Assembly: GCF_011075055.1 (NCBI RefSeq)
Contig: NC_058154.1
Span: 8,191,620-8,255,619, forward strand
DNA length: 64,000 bases
Direction: 5' to 3'
From: Mangifera indica
Lineage: Eukaryota > Streptophyta > Magnoliopsida > Sapindales > Anacardiaceae
Position numbers and translations under genes: made by a program. This document shows, in pieces, positions 49,841-61,700 of the stretch (the stretch's first letter is position 1; the number at the start of each line of letters is the position of its first letter). The notes under the pieces are model-generated. The model searched no databases. It saw nothing but the letters and a program-made list of their open reading frames with translations, and was not told the origin of the DNA.

Positions 49841-51830
49841 TGGATGGTTATGCATCGGTTTGTTACCAAGGAGAATGGATTCAAAGTGATGACAACACAA
49901 TGAAATATGTTGGAGGATCCAAACAATTGATTAAAATTCCTTATGGAACAACATTTAAGAGATTTATTCAGCTTTTGAAGGAGTCTTGCGGTCTTGATCC
50001 AATGAAAAACTACCTTCAACTATCAATGAAGTCAAGAAAAATTGAGCTCGACTACCCTTTACAGATCCAAAATGATGAAAATACCTTTGGTCTTTTTGAT
50101 ATGTCTCAATACTTACAGGAATGTATTCTTGTTTTTGTTACATGTATCTCAGTTGAATGACAGGAGAAAGAAGAACAAGATGAAGAAGAAATTAGTGGAG
50201 TGAAAAAAGAATATGATTTGGAAAACTTGATTGATTTCAGTAAAGACCCATTGTACATTGAAACTCATAGGCTCATAGGGAGATAGATAGGATTCTCGAT
50301 TATGGTGACTTTGATGGAAATGATATATCCGATATTCCTTTTGAAAAGATAGAGCTTGAGTATATGTCACATGTTATTGAGGGTATGAACAGTTTGCAAC
50401 TTGAAGATCCTATTTCAGGTGGTGAAAATTATTTTAGGCCATTTTTTGACAATGTCCCCACTGATCCGTTTAGGTGGCTTCCTGATTTCCCTCCACAGCC
50501 ATCAACATCATCAAGTGGTACAAGATCGATTTGAGAAAAGAATTATGCAACGCTTGGTGATATTTTCCATAATAAAGTACAATTGAAAAATGTTGTGAAG
50601 CAATTTACCTTACTGAAAAGATTTCAATTCTAGGTCAAGAAGTTTGATAAGGGACAATAGAATATTAAGTGCAACGCTAAAAATTGTCAGTGGTATATAC
50701 ATGTAACCAAATCCAAAGTTGATAAAGTGTTTCAAATCAACCAAATGAATCCAACCCACACATATTCAGTTGATTAAATAATGTCACATCACAAACAAAC
50801 TGAGGCTCGAGCTTTAGGTCAATTAATGAGGTCAAAGTTTATGTTAATTGATTAAATTTATCAGCCCAAAGAAATAATTGTGGACATCGTTGACCGGTAT
50901 AAAATTGACATTTCATATTTACAGGCTTGGTGGACAAGAAATTAGGCTTTAAATTCATTGAGAGGTTCATCGAAGAAATCATTTATGCTCTTACTAGATT
51001 ATTGTTATACTTTATAACGTACTAATCTTGGAACCGTTACTGCTACTGAAACGGACGATGACCATCGATTTAAGTATTTTTTTTATAGTATTAGGATGTT
51101 TCATTTATGCATTTAGAGAATATCTTCGACCTGTTATTTGCATTGATGTTGTTTTCCTTAAAGGTCGATATTTAGGTCATTTATTTCTTGCAGTGGGCCT
51201 TGATAGTAATAACCAGATATACCCCATTGATTTCGATGTCGGTAAAAAAAAGATCACGACACGTGGTGTTGGTTTCTCAAAAAGATTAAAAAATGCATGC
51301 ATGACCTCTCCGAGCTAGCGATAATCTTATATTGACATCATGTTATATACTCTGCAATGGTTGAAGTCTTTGTCCACCATGGATGTTGTTGTTATCACCT
51401 TTTGTGTAACATACGGGTAAAGTATAAACGAGACTCAAAGGTAACGTGTTTAAACAAGTATTAAAATTATATTTTGTTTAGCTTTTTTATACATTTTGAG
51501 CATGGGTTCATCCATTCTTTTACACTAAATTCTATTGTGTAATATATCATGAACCTATCAATCCTCTTGGAAACCAATCAGAATGGTTACATTCACCAAA
51601 AGAAAGAGTTATCCTACCCACTGTTCTTGATAGTTGTCATCCGGTTGCCCTTTTAACAGAAATTGACATCTTTTGCAAGGAAAAAATGTTACACCTAGGA
51701 TTTACAGTCGTGATAAGGAACCAAGACATGTCCAAACCCAGTGTAAAAGCCTAGCACCAGTCCCGAGCTCCGTCCTACAACGTTTATCCAAAAAAGATAA
51801 AGGGTCAAGATCTTAACAAACTTCTATTTA
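49841..51830 (+). pseudogene. MuDR-type transposase remnant
   Basis: The N-terminal part is open from 49841 (MDGYASVCYQGEWIQSDDNT, IPYGTTFKRF). Next is DNVPTDPFRWLPDFPPQPST, then the Mutator DNA-binding domain pattern (NVVKQFTLLKRFQF, IKCNAKNCQWYIHVTKSKVD, NPTHTYSV). The transposase core follows (YLRPVICID, FLKGRYLGHLFLAVGLDSNN), then HHGCCCYHL, and a C-terminal NPLGNQSEW segment. The first catalytic Asp is kept (CID), while the expected SDR of the second reads LY followed by a stop, so that Asp is lost. Several stops replace Arg or Gln codons (CGA to TGA, CAG to TAG). It would move the family when intact; this copy cannot. Confidence 0.88.
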
Positions 51831-52309
51831 GTTTTGTTAGTTATATGACTCATCACTGTTGTTCAAGTGATATGTAACCGACGTATTTTCATTATTGTTT
51901 CAAATGTGTAATTATATTCACATGTGATGTAATAAATTTAGTGTGAATAATTTCTTCATTTCATATTTGTTAGAATGGGTTTTTTAAGTATTTCACTAAT
52001 ACCGTAATTTAATGCTAATAACATCACTCAAATCTCATATAATTATTTATGTGGCAAAATTATTTAAAAAATAAAATCAAATACATATCCATATATAATG
52101 ATAGATAAAATACATCATACACATAAGCACATACAATAAATATATACATAAGAACATCTGAAGAACGATAAATAAATAATGAGCGAACTAAATATACATC
52201 TGTGATCTACTCAATACAATGGAAATACAACTGTGGCACTAAATGTCGATACATAAAAGTAGACGACTCTCGAGGAAAATCTACGCTTCGTGACAATGTC
52301 AAACACTCA

Positions 52310-53260
52310 AAAAAAGTAACCTAAACACGCCAAAGTTGCCAGAGCCTTCTCTCTACTGAGGGACATCCGTCGCTAAATATAACACTAAGGGATCACGTCA
52401 TGAAGTCTGCCTAGAAGCTATCTAGAAATTCGCCGCCTCTAATAATGCGGCTATGAATGTTATGTATGATGGTCGCATCCACCATTCGAGACTCCTTATA
52501 TTCCCTGAGTATGATACCTTAGAGTCATACAATGTAATCGATCAATCACAAAAATCTATAACTCCGGCTACCTAATGTGCGTAGTCGAAGTTTATATGAA
52601 TGTAAACCTATAAACGGTGACAAATTAAAATGGTTACACGTGTAGATTATAAACTAATTCAACGTAAAATATAATGAAAATACTATTATACTATACTTTA
52701 TCAACTATCCCTCATGGTTTGTAAAACAAACTCCAGGTATAATCTGTTTCAACCATCCTCATGAAGAGCCCTAAAAACTGAAACTCTCTATCCAGTGTGG
52801 TTTGTCAACTCTTCCAGGTCATCTCAACATGTCCTAAGAAGAATGTGTGGACAGTTATCCAACAATGTGAAATAGTCGTATGGTGATCATCCTAGTGTTA
52901 ATGTAATATAGCCAAAAAGGAATCTACATATTGGAATGGTATAAAAAACTTCAAATGCATTAGTTATTGATGAATATATCAAAATTTTAACCAAATTATA
53001 TAGTACAGATAACTTACATCGTCGATTAGCCACTTGTGCAACTCTACCAGTATCTATCAAAAACTGTCTTTCGACTTCGACCCAATGAAGTAAACATCAT
53101 GCACGTCGGATGTCGCAGCTCCAATGTACCACGTGAGGAAAGATTCCTCATGCTCTGCGATAGACGATGGAATGATCTGGATTTGTCATTTCGCCCTCCT
53201 TTTGATTAGATTTGTATATGGGATGTGAATGAGCGGACCGTGTGCTGTATGAACCAACTA
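52310..53260 (-). pseudogene. Ulp1-type (C48) cysteine protease remnant in Mutator-like element 2
   Basis: The minus strand reads HTAHGPLIHIPYTNLIKRRA, ESFLTWYIGAATSDVHDVYF, then the protease end VYIHINFDYAH, SITLYDSKVSYSGN, SLEWWMRPSYITF, RDPLVLYLATDVPQ, GSGNFGVF. Ulp1 family proteases cut SUMO-type conjugates using His, Asp, Gln and Cys. Here His (YAH) and Asp (LYDS) remain, but the Cys of the usual GDCGVF is replaced (GNFGVF). Stops follow AH, D, F, TS and PQ where Trp, Arg or Gln is normal. The gene belongs to the DUF1985-Ulp1 type carried by some plant Mutator-like elements. It is inactive. Confidence 0.85.
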
Positions 53261-55164
53261 CAAATACATATAACTATTAATTCATTATTTCATTTTACGT
53301 AACAATTATGAATAAATCGATTAATGTTACCATATCCATGTATGCCGAAGGAGGTTTGGCTAGAGAATCATCTATCATGGTCAAGTCAACCGTGCATGCC
53401 CTCTCGACGGACTGCAAAATTATAATTTTTAAATTATCAGTGTTCAGTATATATGAATATTTATATATTAATTATAATGGATATACCTCAACATGGATTG
53501 CATCAAAAACATCCTCATATAAGTCCTCCTCCTGTGAACTAATATCCATTGTCCTTTTGTTGGAGCTAGAGATATCAACAAGTAACCACAACTGCTCATC
53601 CTGAAAAGAAGACAAAGCATTGTTGGATAAATTTAATAATTGGAAAGACAAATCGATCAATGATATTTCTTAAAAAAACACTACCTCTATGGTCGAGAAA
53701 GGTGTTCGGGAAGAACTCTCGATCCCCTATACGCATGAAAAGAACAAAATGGTAAATGATATTTAATATAAAATATAATAACTACAATAATTTTCATACC
53801 TTAGATGGGAGATCTGAAGCAACCAGAGGTCCGACCAAAAAGCCTTCATAAGGAATAACCTATACAAATATATAAAAAGAATTAATCAATGACAAAATTA
53901 ATTAAAAATAGAGTTCCTCCAATAAGTGACTTATTTCAGAGCGAAAATGTGATCTAACAGAAGGGCCAACCAATACCCCCTCATAGCGACTACCCTAAGG
54001 TAATAGTAATAATAATTTAAGTGTGACATTTCATATAAAGCATAATCAAAATATATTAACAACATTTAACATTAAATATTTCTAAAAAATTAGATGCAGA
54101 CCTCATGTGGCTGATGAGATGGTATTGACCTGTCAATACGAGAGGTCCTCCGGACACCGTCGTACATACCCTGTATGAAGTTAATTTATTTGTCAAAGTA
54201 ATATTGAAAAACAATTTTTACAAGCAATAAATGAGATGTGGTTTTACAACCTAATTGATTGGGGATGACATGTACGCGAGACGATTTCCTCTAAACGAGT
54301 CAAATGATTCTCTAATCAAGTCATCTGAAAGGACATATCGTTGCATAATTGAGTCATCTGTGAAGACATATTGTCATGAAAACAGGAAATCTCACGTAAA
54401 ATCGTAACGCCTCAGTATGCCAATACAACATCTAATGCGGAAAGACTAGGTGATATAGACAGAGGACACTCCTCTGTGACAGGATAGGTAATACGATCCT
54501 CAACCGTAGAAAGGTTTGTGGTCTTAGTTACTAGGCTCTGAACAACAAGGGGACATGAAGGTTGCTCCATAACAGGAGGTTGAGTAGGCTTTTCAAGTGT
54601 CCCAAGAGTCTCGATGGGTATATCTAAATATCGCGTGACAGGAAAAGCCCTATCTCCTATAAGGAGAGGAATCAGCATCTGGTAAACTAGTGTACTTGCA
54701 GATATATGCATACCAAGGTAGACCCTCCTCAATTGATGATGGACAACGCAGGAATGGGACATCATCCTATTCATGAAGATATATAAATCAAAATAATTAT
54801 AATATTCAATGAATCAATTCACTGACTGATTAACGATTACATACTAGGTCACCAATGAAAATAGTGTCCATATGACTCTAAGTAGGGACGTCCTGCGTAT
54901 GCCACCTAAACATCCGTGGAGACACATGAATATCAATCATATCAACCCAATCATACAAGGTGTCCAACGTCTCATATATTCAATACTACAATATAACCAT
55001 TAATGATTAAAATAAATCAATTCGTATTTTTGCTTATTAATATATATAATAAATAAATTTATACTTACATGAAATGCGAAAGAAAATCTGTAGAGATCAT
55101 ATTTATGAATTTTAGACATCTATCCGAAGCAGACATTGTCACTCGCTTGCGACATTGACATTTG

Positions 55165-55584
55165 TCATATAGTAACGCCCCAGGGATAGGAATTAAACCC
55201 ATCTAGATGATCAACCAACTGTAAGTATTTGACAGATACTTTCTTCTGTCGATCATTTCCTAACAACACCATATGAAGACAGTACAATAAAGCCATCTTG
55301 ACAGCCTTAATGTCGTCATCCCCCCATGCCCTAGCCAAAAAAACAAGCACTATGTCATGATATTGCACCTTCAGACAACCCCGAAAATATATATCTCTAA
55401 TCCTATGTCTAAATAGGCAAGGAATATATGATGAAATAGCAATAAGTCGGCTAAATGATAACCCTGTCATCAAAGAAAACTCAAAACTCATCTCTAAAAA
55501 AGGGCCGATGTAGTTGTCGTAGGAGAAATGCATGAACCAATATTCCGAAAAATTTGGTATCAGGGAGATGAAGGAAATGCCCAA
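55165..55584 (-). pseudogene. DUF1985 remnant carried by Mutator-like element 2
   Basis: An open minus-strand frame reads FEFSLMTGLSFSR, RDIYFRGCLKVQYHDIVLVF, GDDDIKAVKMALLYCLHMVL, LGNDRQKKVSVKYLQLVDHL, FNSYPWGVTI. It is better preserved than the copy in element 1 and shows the complete second half of DUF1985. It is the N-terminal part of the gene whose protease end is at 52310-53260, with intervening exons at about 53300-55000 not resolved. Confidence 0.82.
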
Positions 55585-55879
55585 AACATGTCCTCTTAAA
55601 TAATTGAAGCTGATCCAGGGTCAGTGTAGACATAATCTTGGATAATGCAATGCATTACGTATGACATATAACCTTTGCCCGAAAGTATCTGGACTCATCA
55701 GAGATTCGTAGCTCACCTTTGACACGTTTTCTAATATGAGAAGTACCCTGCAAAAAATTTTAAAAATTCATAAGACATTCATAAAAAAAAAAAAAAGATA
55801 TGTAAACAAATATAGAAATGACAAATAAAAAAACATAGAAAGATAAAAAATAGAAAAACAATGAAAGCAAAAATGACAA

Positions 55880-57175
55880 CTTCTATATGTTGAAATACCG
55901 TAGAATGTCAACAATCAAAAATCATTCGAAAATCTAAAAAATAAGAGCTCATTATCCTAAAATGGTGAAAAAAAAACTAAACTAAACTAAAATTTGAATT
56001 ATATACGTTTAAATACCCTATAATGTCAACAATCAAAAAATCGTTTAAAAATCTGAAAAATACGAGTTGATATATCTTAAAACAGTAAAATTCGAAAAAA
56101 CAGAACTGAAATTCGAATTCTATGCGTTGAAATACCCTAAAATATTAACAATCAAAAAATCATTTAAAAATCTAAAAATACAAGTCGATATATCCTAAAA
56201 CGGTAAAATTTGAAAAAACAGAACTAAAATTTGAATTCTATACGTTGAAATATCCTAGAGTGTCAACAATCGAAAAATCATTTAGAAATTTGAAAATAAG
56301 AATCAACATATCCTAAAACGATGAAAATTGAAAAAAAACGGAACTGAAATTCGAATTCTATAAGTTGAAATACTCTAGAATGTCAATAATCAAAAAATCA
56401 TTCGAAAATCTAAAAAATACGATTCGATATATTTTAAAACTGTAAAATTCAAAAAAAAGAGAACTAAAATTTGAAATCTATACACTGAAATACCTTAAAG
56501 TGTCAACAATCGAAAAATTGTTCGAAAATCTAAAAATACAATCGGCATATCCTAAAATGATGAAAATCGAAAAACAAAACTAAAATTTGAATTTTATATG
56601 TTGAAATACCCTAGAATGTCAACAATCGAAAAATAGCTCAGAATTTGAAAAATACAAGTTGATATATCCTAAAACTGTAGAAAAAACGGAACTGAAATTT
56701 GAATTCTATATGTTGAAATACTCTAGAATGTCAACAATGAAAAAATCAATAGAAAATCTAAAAAATACGAGTCGATATATCCTAAAACGGTAAAAATCAA
56801 AAAAACAAAACTGAAATTCGAATTCTATACGTTGAAATACCCTAAAATGTCAACAATCAAAAAATCGTTCGGAAATATAAAAAATACTAATCAATATATT
56901 TTAAAACTGTGAAATTCCAAAAAAGAGAACTGAAATTCAAAATCTATACATTGAAATACCCTAAAGTGTCAACAATCAAAAAATCATTTGGAAATTTGAA
57001 AATACGAGTCGACATATCCTAAAACGACGAAAATCGAAAAAACAAAACTGAAATTCGAATTTTATACGTTGAAATACCTTAGAATGTCAACAATCGAAAA
57101 ATCGTTCAAAAATCTGAAAAATACAGGTCGATATATCTTATAACGATGAAATTCGAAAATACGAATCGATATATC
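55880..57175 (-). repeat. Right array of ~118-bp tandem repeats, element 2
   Basis: About eleven units with the landmarks AATTCTATACGTTGAAATAC, CCTAGAATGTCAACAATC, AAAAATCGTTCGAAAATCT, AATACGAGTCGATATATCCT and AAAACGGTAAAATTCGAAAA. Same family and orientation as 47050-48500. Confidence 0.9.
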
Positions 57176-58147
57176 CTATAAATGAAAAAATCAAAATATC
57201 GATCAGAATTTTCGTTATTACATCATAAAATGTGCCTAAAAAGGCACAAAAATGAAAAAACCGAATATCAAATTTGAAAACTATATCTCCAAAACCCTAA
57301 AACAGGAAAAACGAATATAAAATTTGAAAACTATACGTTGAAAAACCTTAGATATGAAAAATATCAATTTACCCCCTAAAAAAATTTCTATCGTAAACAG
57401 GTTTAATATTTATCTCTTGCCTCCTCAGCAATTTTCTAATCTATAATGGCCCTACAATGTAAAAAAAGTCAATTTCCCCCCAACCCACGGATTTCACGGC
57501 GTTAGCGCACTATTTCATGTAAAATTTCCATAAGACCTCTCGTGGACTACCCTCTACCCCCCATCCCTAGAGGTTTGAAAAAGCTAACTTCCCCCCAACC
57601 CACAGTTGATCTCTCCTGCCTGTGGGAGCATTTATTCGATCCGTGGGTTTCACTGTTCCCACAGACCAAGCGCCGATGACTTCTAACCTATTTTTCAGCC
57701 AAAAAATATTCGTTTCTGCCTCCAATTTTAACACAAATCAAATTTACATAGCCTATAACACAAAACCCTTCAAGAAATTCAACGAAAACAACCAAGAATC
57801 AAAATATTTTATGTATGGTTCAAAATCGAAACTCTAAAGTTTCAAACCTCAAATCTTAATAATATGAACAATAAGTTGATTCAAACAAGAGTAGGGAAGA
57901 TGTACTAACCTTTTTTACCATTTTCAGTCGCCGAAAAACATGAAAATCTCTTCGCCCATGGGAAGGGTAAAATTCTTTGAATTTGTACAATGGAACCGTG
58001 GGAAATTAACGTGGAAAATAAGAAAAATTTTTAGTTTATATGTAGGGGCAGTTTGGTCATTTTACAAAAAATGGGTATTTTAGCTTAATCCTAATTGTTT
58101 TAGGTAATTTTGCTTAAACCCCTTTAATTTAAGGCATTTAATATATT

Positions 58148-58708
58148 TTCTCTAAACTAAAACTCAGATAAATATTTGAGTTGTTTATCTATTACGAATA
58201 TATATTTGTCATTTTACCAAAACTTAAGTGAAAAATAGTCTTTTGGCCTTTAAAAATTTATTTTTAGGATGATTTAAGTCATTGGATAAGTTAAGCTTGG
58301 TAAAAGTTAATTTAAAAAAAAATGGTTGGCTAATTCTTACTATTCACAGGGATCAAATTTAATCTGGGATAATACAGGGGAAGTTTAGAATAAACCAAAC
58401 AATATATCGATTAAGGAAAATAAAAGAAGTTGAAATAGTCGTGTCGGACAACGACGAAGAAAGTGAAAGTGAAAGAAAGAAAGGGGGGAAGTAACGAAAA
58501 TAAAAATGAACCTTCTCAAATCAAAGAGAAGGAACTCGGGGGTTTTCCACCTCCCTCTTCTTCTTCTTTTTCTTTGAATTTCTTATTTCAAACTCAAAAT
58601 TCGTTTAAATTTTCTTTATTAAATTCAATTTTTACTATTAATTTCGACATGCGATCACCAGCGGCAGGCGACTGATGAATCTGTCTCAGAAGGCGTTGGT
58701 CTCCGTTG
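58148..58708 (+). other. UBP25 upstream region and 5' leader
   Basis: Near 58235 a piece AAAAATAGTCTTTTGGCCTT resembles, inverted, the arm of the remnant at 36018. From about 58440 the sequence is a purine-rich then pyrimidine-rich leader (GAAAGTGAAAGTGAAAGAAA; CTTCTTCTTCTTTTTC) leading to the start codon of the protease gene. Confidence 0.45.
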
Positions 58709-61700
58709 ATGGGACTTCGACACCCCGATCTCCAAATGAGTTGGCAGCCGAGTTTACTCAGTGATAAACGCAAACGTGGCCCTCCTTTAGGCTTACGAAA
58801 TCTCGGCAACTCTTGTTATCTCAACAGCGTCCTTCAGTGCCTCACATACACTCCTCCTCTCGCCAATTTCTGCCTTAATCTCCAACACTCCTCTCTTTGT
58901 ATTCCTCCTCTTTCTTTTTTTTTTTTTAAAAATTCATATTGTGTTTTATTTATTTCGTTCGATTTAGTACCAGTTTTATTTCTTGCCCTAATTTTCGAAT
59001 TTTAATGTTTAATTAGGTGATTTGGCACGTGACTGTCCTTTTTGTATGTTGGAAAAGAGGATTGTGCGGTCGTTGAGCTTGGATTCAACTTTGGATGCGC
59101 CGGCGAAGATACAGAGTTGTTTGAGGATTTTCGCCGAGCATTTTAGGGGCGGGAGACAGGAGGACGCGCATGAGTTTCTGCGTTATGTGATTGATGCGTG
59201 TCACAACACGTGTTTGCGTCTCAAGAAATTGAAACGCAAGGGGGGTGATCGTGAGACGGTGAATGGGAGTGCGGGGAGTAATAGTAGTAGTAGTGTGGTA
59301 AAGGAGATTTTTGGGGGAGCTTTGCAGAGTCAGGTGAAGTGTTTGTCTTGTGGTGCTGAGTCGAATAAGGTTGATGAGATTATGGATATTAGTCTTGATA
59401 TTTTACATAGTGGTTCGCTTAAAGATGCAATGCATAAGTTCTTTCAGCCTGAAGTTTTGGATGGAAATAACAAGTACAAATGTGAGAAGTAAGTTATTTG
59501 ATCATTACCTTTGTTGCTTTCTTGTTTTTTATTCTTCTAATAATGAAAATTTTCTTTTGGATGAGAAACTTATACTTGCTTAGTTGTAAGAAATTGGTGG
59601 CAGCAAGGAAGCAAATGTCAATTCTAAAATCTCCAAATATCCTCGTGATTCAACTCAAGGTGTGGACCTGTTGTTATGTTTATAGTTGCTTTGGCTTTAA
59701 TTTGTAATTGCTCGTTGATTGAACTGGTGATTGTGTTCACAGAGGTTTGAAGGGATTTTTGGTGGGAAAATTGACAAGACCATTGCATTTGAAGAAATTA
59801 TGTTTCTTTCCAGCTTCATGTGCAAAGCTAGCCGGGTGTGTACCGTTGTCAATATTTTGTTTTTTATGTGCCCTCATTATTCTTGCTTGATTAGGATTAA
59901 GTTATTGCCAAATTAAGAAATTGTATGAAAGTATACCCTCACTTGTATTGTTTTGGGGTAAGAGGTTGTTGCAGCTTTTAGAAGTCAAAGCCTAACAGTT
60001 TTGAAGAATTTCTCCACATTTATGTTTTGTGGTTTTAGTGTTCCAGTTATAAAGTTGGTATTAGCAAAATAATTTAAGTGTGATTACACAATTGTCTAAC
60101 TGGGAAGGGAGAACTTACTGTCAGATGACTATCCCAGGGTAGAAATGAATCATGGGGTATATATTACCCCATAATGCTTATACATTTTTATAGGGTAAAT
60201 CTTGGTCTTCACAGAGCCATCTTTGTAGAGTTTGTGATTATGGTATCAAAGAAGTGATCAGAACTGAAATAATTTTTGGGTAATTCTATGTGCAACTGGT
60301 AACCAGGTTTAAAGAATGAACATAAACTGTGTTTTCTTGATTGGAGTGTGGTTGCAGGACTGGGAATTTCTTTTCTGGATCCTTCATTTCCATAATTTGT
60401 GGGTAAATTAACTTCCCATTGATGGACTTGGAAATCCAGCTGCCCTAAAATGAGTTAATATCATTAACAGAGTTGGTATCATTCTTCTCAAACCTATATG
60501 AATCAAAATAAAAAATTTCATGATAATAGAAGCTGCATTAAATAAGTGTGGTTGTGATTGATTAGGATAAGTATTTATATGATTGAGATAGAAAAAGAAA
60601 CCCCATGGTTGTTAAGAACATAGTTATACATATTTTACGATACACAATATATATCCTATGATACAATACAAGATTAAAACGATATATATCATGAGATATA
60701 TTAAATTAATATGATACAATGGATGTATCGTATAATATGATACGATACATTTTACTGATATGGATCGATATATTTTTTTAGAAAAAAATGATGTAGTAGA
60801 AATGTGTATAGGAAATTTTGAAATTTCAAGCGTGTTTTTGATATTTTTCAAAATGATGATGTGTCAATTATAATTTTTTATTATTTTATTTTTGAAAAGT
60901 TGTATCATATGATACGATACGATACGATACTCGATGCACGATACAAAAAATTAGGTTTTTGATACATTATACGATACGTGATTCAACTACCATGGTCGAG
61001 AATTTTTAAAGGTTTCTTTGGTGAATTTGAAGGGATTTATATAGATCTGTGTAGGCTTTTGAAACTCTTAATACTATTAGAACTTGAATGCCAAAATAGT
61101 AAACTAAAGAAATCTAAAACTTTATCCAGGAAAACTGTATAAAGACTCAGATGAAAGACAAACGGAAACCTTAGTGAAAAGGAAGTCTAGCTAGCTGTTG
61201 TATGCCTTTTCAAACCTGGAAATTTATGTTACTCCTAAATCTAATACAACCTGGGAAAAGTACAACTAAAGCAGAAGTTATTAATGTGTATGAACATAAA
61301 AATAGGGCTTAATATCATCGTGAGAATCATATGGAGGGCGAATTTTTACTCCTTATCAAACATAGACTATATTACTAGATTGCTTTGGTCTTTAGTCTGA
61401 GTCTTTCTTGAGTATCTTGTGGTGTGCAACTGGAAATAATATCATACATCTTTGTTATACACCAGAAACTTATTCATACTAAGGCACTTTTATGCATGGT
61501 CAAACTATAGATGTAGTTGGAGCTTGTATTTTTTGTGTGTGTAGTAAGAAACTGAAAGGGGCCTGTTAGTGAAGAAGATTTATCATATATTTATAATAAA
61601 GTTTCCTTTACGTGAATTTGATTTTGTTCATTGTGATTAAGGTGACAGAGATGAGCTAAAATGGGAGATAAGGTTTTGATTATGTTTAGAATGGTTGGGT

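Larger units (their letters stand above)
49780..58147. mobile_element. Mutator-like element 2, larger relative, left end not found
   Basis: The right end (57290-58147) matches the right end of element 1 (48520-49488), including AGGGGCAGTTTGGTCATTT, CTTTAATTT and a terminal region ..TTTAATATATTTTCTC. From 52070 the sequence follows the inside of element 1 (CAAATACATA.CCATATATAATGA). Unlike element 1 it has a MuDR-type transposase on the plus strand at 49841-51830 and most of an Ulp1 gene on the minus strand. It lacks the left repeat array. No left inverted end or target duplication was found, so it is probably truncated on the left. Confidence 0.72.
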
